A stretch of 64,000 bases of DNA from Chitinophagales bacterium (GCA_025056305.1 JANWWJ010000038.1:86873-150872); one strand, 5' to 3'; shown: positions 54,250 to 63,382, numbered from the stretch's first letter. The notes: generated from the letters alone by a model not told the origin. Numbers and translations are program-made.

Positions 54250-56871
54250 TCACACAGCTGTTTCCATTTCTTTTTCTTTGTATTTCATTATCTGATCCAA
54301 GGCGTCCGGAACCACGTCGCTGCAAATGACAATGAAAGAGCCGGGCCGAGCTGTACGAAAGGCGTAATCAATAGCTTCCGGTTCTTTGGGAATTACGGTT
54401 ATCTGTTTGTCGGGAGCCACTCTGCGAATGCCCGTTGTAAGCAATCCGATGATTTCCTCTTCGGTTCGCCCTCGCAAGTTGCGGTCCTGACGGATGATGA
54501 TTTCATCAAAAGTTTGCGCTGCCACTTCTCCCAGCTCAATAGTATCCTCATCACGCCGGTCGCCAACACCGGCAATTACCCCTACTTTGGGTGAAGCATC
54601 CACCGATTTGACATACTCAGCCAGAGCCCTCAGGCCAGCGGCATTATGGGCATAGTCGCAGAGTACCTGAAAATTTTTAAACTGAAAAAGATTCATGCGT
54701 CCTGGTGTAGTGGCAGGTGAAGGAATAAAGGTTTGCAAAGCCAGACGTATGTCTTCTATATCGAAGCCGCGCAGGTAACCAGCCAACACCGCAGGTAGGA
54801 TGTTGGCAATGTTGAAAGTAGCCTTACCACCGAAAGTCAGGGGGATGTTATTGATTCGCTCAATTCGAATTTTCCAGCTTCCTTTCATGATGGTGATGTA
54901 GCCGTTTTCGGCTACGGCAGAAATGCCCCCACGCCGAATGTTGGCTTGAATATGGCTGTTGTTTTCGTTAAGCGAAAAGAAGGCGACCTTGCAGGATACG
55001 TTTTTGCGCATTTCATAGACGCGCTCGTCATCGGCATTGAGAATAGCCCAGCCATGAGGCCAGACGCTTTCAGGCACCACACTTTTGACTTTAGCTAATT
55101 GATCCAACGTTTCAATGCCCATCAGCCCCAAATGATCCGGCTGTACGTTGGTGACGATGGCAATATCGCAGTGATCAAAGCCAAGCCCTGCCCGCAAAAT
55201 GCCACCCCGTGCCGTTTCAAAAACGGCAAACTCAACGGTTGGATCTTTTAGGACAAACTGGGCCGAAACCGGGCCGGTACAGTCGCCGCGCATCATCAGT
55301 TGGTTGTTGATGTAGATGCCGTCGGTCGTCGTGAAGCCGACCCGATAACCCATCTGCTTGACGATGTGGGCCACCAATCGCGTTGTCGTAGTTTTTCCGT
55401 TGGTGCCGGTAATGGCAATGATGGGGATGCGCGCATTGCTGCCGGGGGGAAACAGCATATTGACGACGGGTTCGGCAACATTTCGGGGCAACCCTTCGGT
55501 AGGAGCCAGATGCATGCGAAAGCCGGGCGCAGCGTTCACTTCTAACACAGCTCCGCCGGCTTCACGCAACGGAAGGCTCAAATCGCTTGTGATCAAATCA
55601 ATGCCACAAATGTCGAGGCCAATAATGCGGGCAATGCGCTCACATAAAAAGATGTTGTCGGGATGAACCTGATCGGTAACATCGGTGGCGGTGCCTCCGG
55701 TTGAGATGTTGGCCGTAGGTTTAAGAAACAACTCTTCACCCTCCGGCAACACGCTATCGAGGGTTAGATTTTTTTCTTCCAAAATTTTTAGTGTGAATTC
55801 ATCCACCTTAATGGCGGTAAGCACTTTCTCATGACCATAGCCTCTGCGGGGGTCGGCATTGACCTGATCAATAAGTTGTCGAATGGTGGATTTACCGTCG
55901 CCGATCACCGCCGCAGGTTTTCGGCGGGCCGCACAGATAAACTTAAAGTTGATAACCAGGACCCGGTAGTCGTGTCCCTGAATGAATTGTTCGACGATTA
56001 CGGAGCGTGAATAGCGGCGTGCGGCTTCAAAACCGCGTAGCAGTTTGGGCCAATCGCGTATGTCAGTCGTTGCACCTTTTCCATGGTTGCCGTCGATGGG
56101 TTTGGTGACCAGCGGATAGCCCAAACGGCGCACGGCTTCGCGCAAATCCTCCTCGTTGTAGCAAACCATGCCACGGGGCACCGGTATTTCAGCCTGCTCT
56201 AAGAGGTTTTTGGTTTCTTCTTTATCACAGGCTATTTCTACGGCAATGTTGGATGTTGTGGAGGCCACAGTGGCTTGTATGCGGCGCTGATTTATGCCGT
56301 AACCGAGCTGAACCAGAGACCTTCGGTTGAGCCGAATGTAGGGGATGCCTCGGCTAGCGGCTTCTTCTACAATACTAGCGGTGCTGGGCCCCAATCGTTC
56401 TTCTTCTCGGATTTCGCGCAACCGCTGGATGTCGCTGGCCACATCGTATGGCTCTCCTTTGACCAATGCTTCAGCAATACGTACGCATGCTTTGGCGGTA
56501 TATACGCCGGCTTCAGCTTCCACATAGCTGAACACTACATGGTATATACCTTTTTTTGATGTTTCGCGGGTTCGACCAAAGCCTACATCCATGCCAGCCA
56601 TCGTTTGTAACTCCAGGGCCATATGTTCAATCACATGGCCCATCCAGGTGCCTTGTTCCACCCGGTACAAGAAACCACCGGGCCGTCCTTCGGAACATTC
56701 ATGCTCATACAAGCCCGGAAACATTTGAACCAATCGTTCTTTAAAGCCGGGAATGAGGTTGGTGGGGCGTTCTTCTAAATCCTCCAGGTCTAACGTCATC
56801 CAAATCAGCTTATGGCGCCGTATGCTCCAGTAGTTTGGGCCGTTCAAAACCCTAATGCTCAAAATCTTCAT
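54250..56871 (-). CDS. cphA: Cyanophycin synthetase
   Basis: Builds cyanophycin, a poly-aspartate backbone with arginine side chains, using ATP. The 873 residues match the family. Order: N-terminal domain (1-~165) with GGFLYRVEQGTWMGHVIEHMALELQ; ATP-grasp domain (~215-475) with ATVASTTSNIAVEIACDKEETK, KPIDGNHGKGATTDI and EVNAAPGFRMHLAPTEG; Mur-ligase-like domain from ~486 with P-loop GTNGKTTTT, ETARGGILRAGLGFD and GVGDRRDEDTIELGE. The ATG at 56871 fits the family start MKILxxxVLxGPNYWS. It is divergent from cphB across 180 bases. No cphA2 is present. Confidence 0.96.
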   Translation of the reverse strand: MKILSIRVLNGPNYWSIRRHKLIWMTLDLEDLEERPTNLIPGFKERLVQMFPGLYEHECSEGRPGGFLYRVEQGTWMGHVIEHMALELQTMAGMDVGFGRTRETSKKGIYHVVFSYVEAEAGVYTAKACVRIAEALVKGEPYDVASDIQRLREIREEERLGPSTASIVEEAASRGIPYIRLNRRSLVQLGYGINQRRIQATVASTTSNIAVEIACDKEETKNLLEQAEIPVPRGMVCYNEEDLREAVRRLGYPLVTKPIDGNHGKGATTDIRDWPKLLRGFEAARRYSRSVIVEQFIQGHDYRVLVINFKFICAARRKPAAVIGDGKSTIRQLIDQVNADPRRGYGHEKVLTAIKVDEFTLKILEEKNLTLDSVLPEGEELFLKPTANISTGGTATDVTDQVHPDNIFLCERIARIIGLDICGIDLITSDLSLPLREAGGAVLEVNAAPGFRMHLAPTEGLPRNVAEPVVNMLFPPGSNARIPIIAITGTNGKTTTTRLVAHIVKQMGYRVGFTTTDGIYINNQLMMRGDCTGPVSAQFVLKDPTVEFAVFETARGGILRAGLGFDHCDIAIVTNVQPDHLGLMGIETLDQLAKVKSVVPESVWPHGWAILNADDERVYEMRKNVSCKVAFFSLNENNSHIQANIRRGGISAVAENGYITIMKGSWKIRIERINNIPLTFGGKATFNIANILPAVLAGYLRGFDIEDIRLALQTFIPSPATTPGRMNLFQFKNFQVLCDYAHNAAGLRALAEYVKSVDASPKVGVIAGVGDRRDEDTIELGEVAAQTFDEIIIRQDRNLRGRTEEEIIGLLTTGIRRVAPDKQITVIPKEPEAIDYAFRTARPGSFIVICSDVVPDALDQIMKYKEKEMETAV

Positions 56872-56890
56872 AAGTGTGAATCCCTAAAAT

Positions 56891-56898
56891 CAAATTTA
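56891..56898 (-). promoter_or_regulatory. -7 box of cphA
   Basis: The minus strand reads TAAATTTG, a perfect TAnnTTTG, 19 bases before the ATG at 56871. Confidence 0.5.
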
Positions 56899-57019
56899 TA
56901 TGTGCCGCCCAGCCAGCACGATTTCTGCCGAAAAATTACACAGTGCGGAAAATAGTTGTTGCTGCTTCGCCTCTTGCTCCAACTTTTGGTTGTGCGTAAG
57001 GTGGACGTGTTCGATAAAA

Positions 57020-57038
57020 GTAAGTTTTACTCATGAGT
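57020..57038. promoter_or_regulatory. Palindromic elements ahead of cphB, possible operator
   Basis: ACTCATGAGT (57029-57038) is a perfect 10-base palindrome that ends 1 base before the cphB -7 box. It is joined to GTAA-GTT-TTAC (57020-57030), a second small inverted repeat. A protein bound here would lie between -33 and -7 and block RNA polymerase. No regulator gene is adjacent. Confidence 0.35.
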
Positions 57039-57039
57039 G

Positions 57040-57047
57040 TAATTTTG
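57040..57047 (+). promoter_or_regulatory. -7 box of cphB, leaderless spacing
   Basis: TAATTTTG, a perfect TAnnTTTG, followed by CTGT and the ATG at 57052. Confidence 0.55.
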
Positions 57048-57051
57048 CTGT

Positions 57052-57927
57052 ATGATGAAGCCTAAGGGTAAGCTGATTGCTGTAGGAGGCGCGGAAGACA
57101 AGGGGACGGATTTGGAATTAGGCATCATTCACCGAAACAATCTGAATTTTTTTGAATTGGGAATTCTGCGTAGGGTGCTGGCAGAAGCCGGTCGTACCGA
57201 TGCACGCATTGAAGTCGTCAGCACAGCTTCGGCTACACCCAAGGAAGTAGGGCAGAATTACTTGTCAGCGTTTCAGCGCATAGGTGCCTCCAATGTAGGG
57301 CATTTGCTCATACGCGACCGGGAAGATGCTTACCATCAGGAATATGAAGAGCGCATTGAACATGCCGATGTTGTATGGTTTACCGGTGGCAACCAATACC
57401 GGTTGACAAGCACTTTCGGAGGAACTCGGTTCTTAGATATTCTCAAGGATCGGTATCAACGTGATCACATCATCATTGCCGGCACCAGTGCCGGGGCCAT
57501 GGCTATGAGCGGTACGATGATTTATGAAGGCAACAGTGGAAGGGCTCACCTGAAAGGAGAGGTAAAGTTTACCACTGGCTTAGGTTTTATCTCATCAGTA
57601 ATCTTCGATTCACATTTTGACAAGCGGGGTCGCTTTGCTCGTCTGGTTCAGGCGGTGGCTGCTAACCCTTCGATGTTAGGTATAGGCCTCGGAGAAGACA
57701 CCGGCGTGATCATTACAGAGGGGTATCAATTGGAAGCAATTGGCTCGGGAATGGTGGTCATCATCGATGGGCATCAGATTCGCCACAGCAACATTGCCGA
57801 CATTCCGGAAGGAAATCCTCTTTCTTTGGAACATCTGATTGTGCATTTCCTTGCTTTAGGCGACCGCTTTGATTTGGCCCAGCGCCGCTTTATGCCTAAA
57901 GCTGTTGAAGTGCGGGTTGAGGATTGA
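57052..57927 (+). CDS. cphB: Cyanophycinase
   Basis: A serine-type exopeptidase (S51 family) that cuts cyanophycin to beta-Asp-Arg dipeptides. The 291-residue protein has KLIAVGGAEDK at the start, VVWFTGGNQYRL, the nucleophile Ser146 in GTSAGAMAMS, and EDTGVIITEG near 225. There is no signal peptide, so it acts in the cytoplasm on intracellular granules. ATG is doubled (57052 and 57055); the first sits 4 bases after a -7 box. Its 3' end overlaps the convergent queG gene by 32 bases. Confidence 0.96.
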   Translation: MMKPKGKLIAVGGAEDKGTDLELGIIHRNNLNFFELGILRRVLAEAGRTDARIEVVSTASATPKEVGQNYLSAFQRIGASNVGHLLIRDREDAYHQEYEERIEHADVVWFTGGNQYRLTSTFGGTRFLDILKDRYQRDHIIIAGTSAGAMAMSGTMIYEGNSGRAHLKGEVKFTTGLGFISSVIFDSHFDKRGRFARLVQAVAANPSMLGIGLGEDTGVIITEGYQLEAIGSGMVVIIDGHQIRHSNIADIPEGNPLSLEHLIVHFLALGDRFDLAQRRFMPKAVEVRVED

Positions 57928-58864
57928 GGGAAGCGGATTTTTCCAGTGGGATCAATCCTATCGTTTGGGTGATTTTGCGGTATCCGGCTCTACGCAAGGG
58001 GGAACCTGAACTCAGTTCATCGAAAGTGTGCTCATCGAGCTGTTGCCAATCGGAAGGTTTCATGCGCAGCAGTTGCGCTTTGGGTTCAAAATCAGGTTCA
58101 CTGTGGCGACGCGCAAACCGGTTCCATGGGCATACATCTTGACAGACATCGCAGCCAAACATCCACCCGTCCATCTTGTCCCGGAAGGCGTTAGGGATGG
58201 CTTCTTTAAGTTCAATAGTAAGGTATGAGATGCATCGCTGTGCATCAATTGTACGATTGGGCAGAATAGCCTGCGTGGGGCAAGCTTCAATACAGGCACG
58301 GCATGCGCCGCAATGGTCGGTAACAGGACCGTCGGGAGGCAGTTCTAAATCGGTAATGATCTCACACAAGAAAAAGAACGATCCGCATTTTTGGTTGATC
58401 AGGTTCGCGTTTTTCCCAATCCACCCTAGGCCACTGCGTGCGGCCCAACTTTTTTCCAACACGGGCCCACTGTCAACAAAGACACGCGCTTGAATGTTGC
58501 CTGCCTGTGCCCTCAGCCATTCGACTAAGCGCTTGGCTTTTTTTCGCAACACTTTGTGATAATCCCGGCCAAAGGCATACTTAGAAATTTTCGGAGGCAC
58601 CTTATCCAGTGCGGTGTCATTATTGTAATAGTTGTGCAGGAGGCTGATTACGGTCTTTGAACCGGGCAACAGCTTGCGGCAATCCACGCGCATGTCAAAA
58701 TAGCGTTCCATGTAAGACATGCGCCCGTGATGTTGATGAAGCAGCCAATTTTCCAGCCGGCGGGCATCTTCATCCAGCGGAACGGCTGCAGCAATGCCAC
58801 AACCATCGAAACCCAGCTGGCGGGCCTGTTGCTTTAACATTAAAGCCAGCCGTTGCCGATCCAT
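57896..58864 (-). CDS. queG: Epoxyqueuosine reductase
   Basis: A cobalamin and iron-sulfur enzyme that reduces epoxyqueuosine to queuosine in tRNA. The 322-residue protein has the catalytic region RVFVDSGPVLEKSWAARSGLGWIGKN and two 4Fe-4S motifs, CGACRACIEACP and CDVCQDVCPWN with an earlier cysteine each. The ATG at 58864 fits the family start. The 3' end overlaps cphB by 32 bases in opposite direction, with no room for a terminator. Confidence 0.96.
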   Translation of the reverse strand: MDRQRLALMLKQQARQLGFDGCGIAAAVPLDEDARRLENWLLHQHHGRMSYMERYFDMRVDCRKLLPGSKTVISLLHNYYNNDTALDKVPPKISKYAFGRDYHKVLRKKAKRLVEWLRAQAGNIQARVFVDSGPVLEKSWAARSGLGWIGKNANLINQKCGSFFFLCEIITDLELPPDGPVTDHCGACRACIEACPTQAILPNRTIDAQRCISYLTIELKEAIPNAFRDKMDGWMFGCDVCQDVCPWNRFARRHSEPDFEPKAQLLRMKPSDWQQLDEHTFDELSSGSPLRRAGYRKITQTIGLIPLEKSASLNPQPALQQL

Positions 58865-58937
58865 GAGGCTAAATGGGTATTGTGGAGTAAAAATGCATCA
58901 ATTTTTATTGCCCTAAGCAACGAAAGCGGCTATCTTC

Positions 58938-59531
58938 ATGTCCCGGTCCGGAGGTATGCGCCTTGAAGCAAAACGACAACCACTCGAAGCCGAACTCATC
59001 CAAGGTTGCTTGCAAGGCGACCGACAGTGTTGTAAACTGCTTTACGAGCAAACGGCCTCCGTCATGTTTGGTATTTGCCTGCGTTATGCTTCCGACTTCC
59101 ACGAGGCTGAGGACATTCTGCAGGAAGGTTATATAAAAGTTTTCAGATATATCAGTCAATACCGTGGCGATGGTCCACTGGAGGGATGGATGCGCCGCAT
59201 CTTCATCAATACGGCACTGGCCTACGGTCGCCGACATAAGTGCGAAAGTCCTACGGAAGATCCTCCTTATCCAGACGATGAACCTCTTACCGCTGACGTC
59301 TTAAGTCGATTAGAAACTTTCGAGCTGTTGGAGTTGGTGCAAAACTTGCCTCGGGGTTACCGCATGGTGTTTAACCTCTATGTGATTGATGGTTATAGCC
59401 ACAAGGAAATTGCCGGTTTGCTGGGCATCAGTGAGGGGACGTCAAAATCGCAGTTGGCCCGTGCCCGCAGTCAGCTCAGAAAAATGTTAGCAAATACACA
59501 ACAGAAAAAGACCTATGCGAAGGCTTTCTGA
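58938..59531 (+). CDS. ECF-type RNA polymerase sigma factor
   Basis: A 197-residue sigma-70-family factor of the extracytoplasmic kind. Region 2: LYEQTASVMFGICLRYASDFHEAEDILQEGYIKVFRYI; region 4: LPRGYRMVFNLYVIDGYSHKEIAGLLGISEGTSKSQLARARSQLRKML. An in-frame ATG at 58956 would remove six residues (MSRSGG). The last 17 bases overlap the next gene, whose product may control it. Confidence 0.95.
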   Translation: MSRSGGMRLEAKRQPLEAELIQGCLQGDRQCCKLLYEQTASVMFGICLRYASDFHEAEDILQEGYIKVFRYISQYRGDGPLEGWMRRIFINTALAYGRRHKCESPTEDPPYPDDEPLTADVLSRLETFELLELVQNLPRGYRMVFNLYVIDGYSHKEIAGLLGISEGTSKSQLARARSQLRKMLANTQQKKTYAKAF

Positions 59532-60618
59532 CGACAGGTTGGATCAGCATCTTCGGGCGCACCTGCAGGCCCTGCGCGTGCAGCCACGTAGGCACATCTG
59601 GACATTGGTCGAGCAACGCCTGCAACCCCGCAACCGGCCTATCCGCTATTTATGGTTAACAGCCTTATTCACGCTGTGGCATCTTCCGCTGGCTAACGAT
59701 TGGTCAGTACAACGCTACAGTCGTATGCAGCTTCCAGCAATTCGAATAGAGGAAGCCATTACCTACGAATCAGTACAACAGCCGGCGTTTTCGACTCTTA
59801 GTTTAGCTAAACTGAGAAAGAACTATTGGTCTGAAAAGGAAGCCGAAGCTTTGCCTCGGCGGCCTGATGAGACAGGTGAGCTGGCAGCAATTGTGCTTGA
59901 GAAAATTAGCCTGAGCACTATTAGTCACCCTTTGATGCATAAAACAATTCGGAATGAATGGTCCATCGCAGATGAATGCAATCGGCGGTGGCAGGTGGGA
60001 TTTTTGGTGCAGCTTAACAACAATTGGCTTGTTGACTTCAAAAACGTTTTTAAGGACGATGTGCGTTATCAATTTACGATGGGAGCCTCATATGGGCTGA
60101 CGGCAGGATATAGTATTTCCTCGCGCTGGGCCTTATTTGGCGGTTTAGTTCACACCTTAGGTGCTGGTCAACGCTTTGCGAACACGGCTGTTCATGGACG
60201 GGCGGTTGATCTACAGTTTACTGCAAAACAGATCTCACTGAGCTATCTGCATGTGCCTTTGTGGATGCAATATGAGCTTCGTCCATCCGCAGTCAGATTT
60301 GACCGCAACATGCGTTTAAACCTATTTACTGGATTGCAGTACGGTCGCTTGCTGCATTTTACGATGGATAAGCTTAAAGGAGATATGAAAAACAATTTTG
60401 TATTAAGGAATAATGAATATTCTCTGGTTGGAGGTGTTGCCTGGCAGCTTTTTGAACGCGATGGCTCTTTGTACACAGTGGGGTTAAGGGGGGCTGTAAG
60501 CACGCCCATATTTACCAGGCAAATGGAGCAGTATTACGAGCTGCAGCGCGCCCGAAACGTCAGTCTTGGATTGTTTGCGGCCATAAGTCTGAATCGTTGT
60601 GCCAGCAGGAATAGGTGA
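59515..60618 (+). CDS. Membrane-anchored beta-barrel-like protein, putative sigma-factor partner
   Basis: A 367-residue protein of unknown family. Residues 1-~44 are basic and polar (DRLDQHLRAHLQALRVQPRRHIWTLVEQRL), 45-60 form one short hydrophobic segment, 60-150 are polar, and from ~160 to the end there are outer-membrane-type beta strands (GFLVQLNNNWLVDF, FTMGASYGLTAGYSISSRWALFGGL, LNLFTGLQYGRLLHF, LYTVGLRGAVSTPIF). The overlap with the sigma gene suggests that it acts as, or replaces, an anti-sigma factor. I cannot identify a known anti-sigma domain. Confidence 0.65.
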   Translation: MRRLSDDRLDQHLRAHLQALRVQPRRHIWTLVEQRLQPRNRPIRYLWLTALFTLWHLPLANDWSVQRYSRMQLPAIRIEEAITYESVQQPAFSTLSLAKLRKNYWSEKEAEALPRRPDETGELAAIVLEKISLSTISHPLMHKTIRNEWSIADECNRRWQVGFLVQLNNNWLVDFKNVFKDDVRYQFTMGASYGLTAGYSISSRWALFGGLVHTLGAGQRFANTAVHGRAVDLQFTAKQISLSYLHVPLWMQYELRPSAVRFDRNMRLNLFTGLQYGRLLHFTMDKLKGDMKNNFVLRNNEYSLVGGVAWQLFERDGSLYTVGLRGAVSTPIFTRQMEQYYELQRARNVSLGLFAAISLNRCASRNR

Positions 60619-60782
60619 AAACTTTACCGATCAAAGGTCATCGGCCTAAGTGCGTTGAAACATGCCTCATGTGGCAAGGCCAGAAACCTTCAGTAGATTA
60701 GGTTGACATACCACAAGGATATAAAAATTATTTATACGAAAGGTTATAGGTAACCAAGCACTTAAAAACTGTTGCATCAGCT
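60619..60782. other. Intergenic region between convergent genes
   Basis: 164 bases with no coding signal. The only structure I see is GGTTA-TAGG-TAACC near 60745, a 5-bp hairpin which on the minus strand is followed by TTTCG; at best a weak terminator for the E1 gene. Confidence 0.4.
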
Positions 60783-63200
60783 TTAATACCAAGCCGGATA
60801 GGAAGATGGATCCGCTTCATGCATGATGCGGTAAATGGTTTCGATTATGTCTTCAACCTGAGGTTTGCAGAAGTAATCACCGTCGCTGGCATACGCAGGG
60901 CGGTTAGGCGCTGCGGTCAACGTCAGTGGTTCGCTGTCCAGCCAACGCCAAATATTTTGTTTTTCCATTACCTGTTGATATATGAACGCAGAGGCTCCTC
61001 CCGGCACATCTTCATCCATGATGACCAAACGGTTGGTTTTGCGGACCGAATTTCCGATAACATGATGCAGATCAAAGGGTAGAAGCGTTTGCACGTCTAT
61101 GAGTTCTACTGAAATGCCCAGGTCATGGAGTTGTTGAATGGCCTCCAATGCTATGCGTACGCAACTTCCATAGGTGACCAACGTGACATCGTCGCCAGTG
61201 GAAAGAATTTCAGGCACACCAAGCGGTACTGTAAATGAGCCGATGTTGTCAGGTAACCGTTCTTTAAGCCGGTAGCCGTTGAGGCATTCAACGACGATGG
61301 CGGCATCATCGCTTTGTAATAGGGTATTATAAAAACCGGCAGCCTGTGTCATGTTGCGGGGTACCAGTACGTACATGCCGCGAACGGCATGGAGGATCAT
61401 GCCCATGGGGGAGCCGGCATGCCAAATGCCTTCGAGGCGGTGGCCCCTGGTGCGCACGATCAATGGCGCAATTTGTCCGCCGGCCGAGCGGTAATGTAAG
61501 GTGGCCACATCGTCACTGAGGGTTTGTAACGCAAAAAGCAGGTAATCCAGATATTGAATTTCGGCGATAGGCCTCAATCCGCGCATAGCCATACCTAAAC
61601 CTTGACCTACGATGGTTTGCTCTCTGATGCCTGTATCAAACACGCGACCTTCTCCATACTTCGCCTGTAAACCTGCAAACCCTTGATTTACATCACCGAT
61701 TTTGCCTACATCTTCTCCAAAAGCAAACAACCTTGGTTCCCGTTCTAATGCCAGATCAAAACAACGATTCAGGATTTCGTATCCGTTCAATAGGGGGCTG
61801 GATTCCGAATAAACAGGCTTTACTTCAGGAACCTTCAACGCAGACCGGTGGGTTTCACTATAGAGGTGCGAGGTGAAGGCTTTTCGATTTTCGAACTCAA
61901 AATTCTTAGTCCATGTTTCCAGTTCAGAGCGTACCGAGGCCGGCTGATGTCGTAGGCGTATCAAGGCTTGTTTGGCACGGCTTAGCACGTCGCGCCGCAA
62001 AAGATCCGGTTGGGAACTAGGTACCTTTGCTAATTCCAATAAAGTTTGATCTCCACTTTGGGCGGCAGCTTGATGCAGCAGGGCAGTGAGCTCACCCATG
62101 GCTTGACGAATGGGCCTGTTAAAGTCTTCCCAAGCTGCTTGCCGTTCCGCAGCAGCGTATGCTTTGGCTTCTTCTTCTATGGTTGTGAGCTCCTCTTCTG
62201 TAGCCAAAGAATAATGCAGCATCCATTGGCGCATACGACTGATGCAGTCATATTCCTTTTCCCAACGGAGTCGCTCTGCCGACTTGTACCGTTCGTGCGA
62301 TCCAGAGGTCGAATGTCCCTGAGGTTGGGTTAGTTCCTGAACATGAATCAATGCAGGCTGGTGATTGAGTCTGGCTCGCTCTGTCGCTTGGGCAAACACT
62401 TCTACCAGAGCCGGATAGTCCCATCCTTTTACGGAATAAATGTCAACACCACCTTTTTCATTGGGTCGAAATCCCTCACACACTTCAGAGATATTTCCTT
62501 TGGTGGTTTGGTATGAGACGGGCACGGAAATTCCGTATCCATCATCCCAAACGATGATCAACAATGGCACCTGAAGGACACCTGCTGCATTTAAGGTTTC
62601 CCAAAAATTACCTTCTGACGTAGAAGCATCGCCAATGGTGGCAAAGACAACTTCATTACCATTTTGGGAAAACAGGTCACTGGGCATTTGACCGGCATAT
62701 TCACGGTATTTTTTGGAGGCCAGAGCTAACCCAAGGGCACGCGGTAACTGACTTGAGGTTGGTGAACTGTCGGCTGCAGAATTAACCCGAACCAATTGAC
62801 TTAGCCAGTTACCGTTTGCATCCAGATAGGGGGTGGCAAAGTGAGCATTCATCTGACGCCCACCACTCATGGGCTCGTAGTTCAGGTCAGGATGGGCATA
62901 AAGCTGGGCGAAAAACTGACGAACCGTGCATATGCCAGTGGCAAAAGCAAAGGTTTGATCTCGGTAATATCCACTGCGCCAATCACCGGGCAGAGCTGCA
63001 CGCGCTAATGCCAGTTGCGCTACTTCCTTACCGTCGCCGAAGATGCCAAACTTTGCTTTGCCGCGCAGAACCTCGCGCCGACCTATTAAACTCGCTTCTC
63101 GGCTCACGACCGCCAACCGATAGTCGCTTAGTACCTGTTGCCGAAAATCGTCGAAAGTTAATGGCGTGTCTCGGACCAGTTCTTCTTTTTGGAATGTCAT
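60783..63200 (-). CDS. Fused alpha/beta E1 of a branched-chain 2-oxo-acid dehydrogenase-type complex
   Basis: An 805-residue thiamine-diphosphate enzyme with both E1 subunits in one chain. The alpha half (to ~430) carries FGIFGDGKEVAQLALARAAL, ATIGDASTSEGNFWETLNAAGVLQVPLLIIVWDDGYGISVP for the cofactor, and HVQELTQPQGHSTSGSHERYK. The beta half starts near 470 with NGYEILNRCFDLALEREPRLFAFGEDVG and contains GIREQTIVGQGLGMAMRG. It fits 2-oxoisovalerate dehydrogenase, which supplies iso-branched acyl-CoA primers for the iso fatty acids typical of the phylum. I chose ATG 63200; the frame runs on to 63248. No E2 or E3 is nearby. Confidence 0.88.
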   Translation of the reverse strand: MTFQKEELVRDTPLTFDDFRQQVLSDYRLAVVSREASLIGRREVLRGKAKFGIFGDGKEVAQLALARAALPGDWRSGYYRDQTFAFATGICTVRQFFAQLYAHPDLNYEPMSGGRQMNAHFATPYLDANGNWLSQLVRVNSAADSSPTSSQLPRALGLALASKKYREYAGQMPSDLFSQNGNEVVFATIGDASTSEGNFWETLNAAGVLQVPLLIIVWDDGYGISVPVSYQTTKGNISEVCEGFRPNEKGGVDIYSVKGWDYPALVEVFAQATERARLNHQPALIHVQELTQPQGHSTSGSHERYKSAERLRWEKEYDCISRMRQWMLHYSLATEEELTTIEEEAKAYAAAERQAAWEDFNRPIRQAMGELTALLHQAAAQSGDQTLLELAKVPSSQPDLLRRDVLSRAKQALIRLRHQPASVRSELETWTKNFEFENRKAFTSHLYSETHRSALKVPEVKPVYSESSPLLNGYEILNRCFDLALEREPRLFAFGEDVGKIGDVNQGFAGLQAKYGEGRVFDTGIREQTIVGQGLGMAMRGLRPIAEIQYLDYLLFALQTLSDDVATLHYRSAGGQIAPLIVRTRGHRLEGIWHAGSPMGMILHAVRGMYVLVPRNMTQAAGFYNTLLQSDDAAIVVECLNGYRLKERLPDNIGSFTVPLGVPEILSTGDDVTLVTYGSCVRIALEAIQQLHDLGISVELIDVQTLLPFDLHHVIGNSVRKTNRLVIMDEDVPGGASAFIYQQVMEKQNIWRWLDSEPLTLTAAPNRPAYASDGDYFCKPQVEDIIETIYRIMHEADPSSYPAWY

Positions 63201-63382
63201 TTCGGTAATTGCCGGCAAGCGGTGCAGCAAGATACAACGCAAAAGCATGCGGAGGATAAGTTAGCACTGGCATAAACCGAGCATAGCACGGGAGGATCTA
63301 AAAGAAAACACGATGTATTGAAAATTAATTCTAAAAAGGCCTAAAAATGTGTTAAACAATTTAAAATTAGTGACACCTGCTG

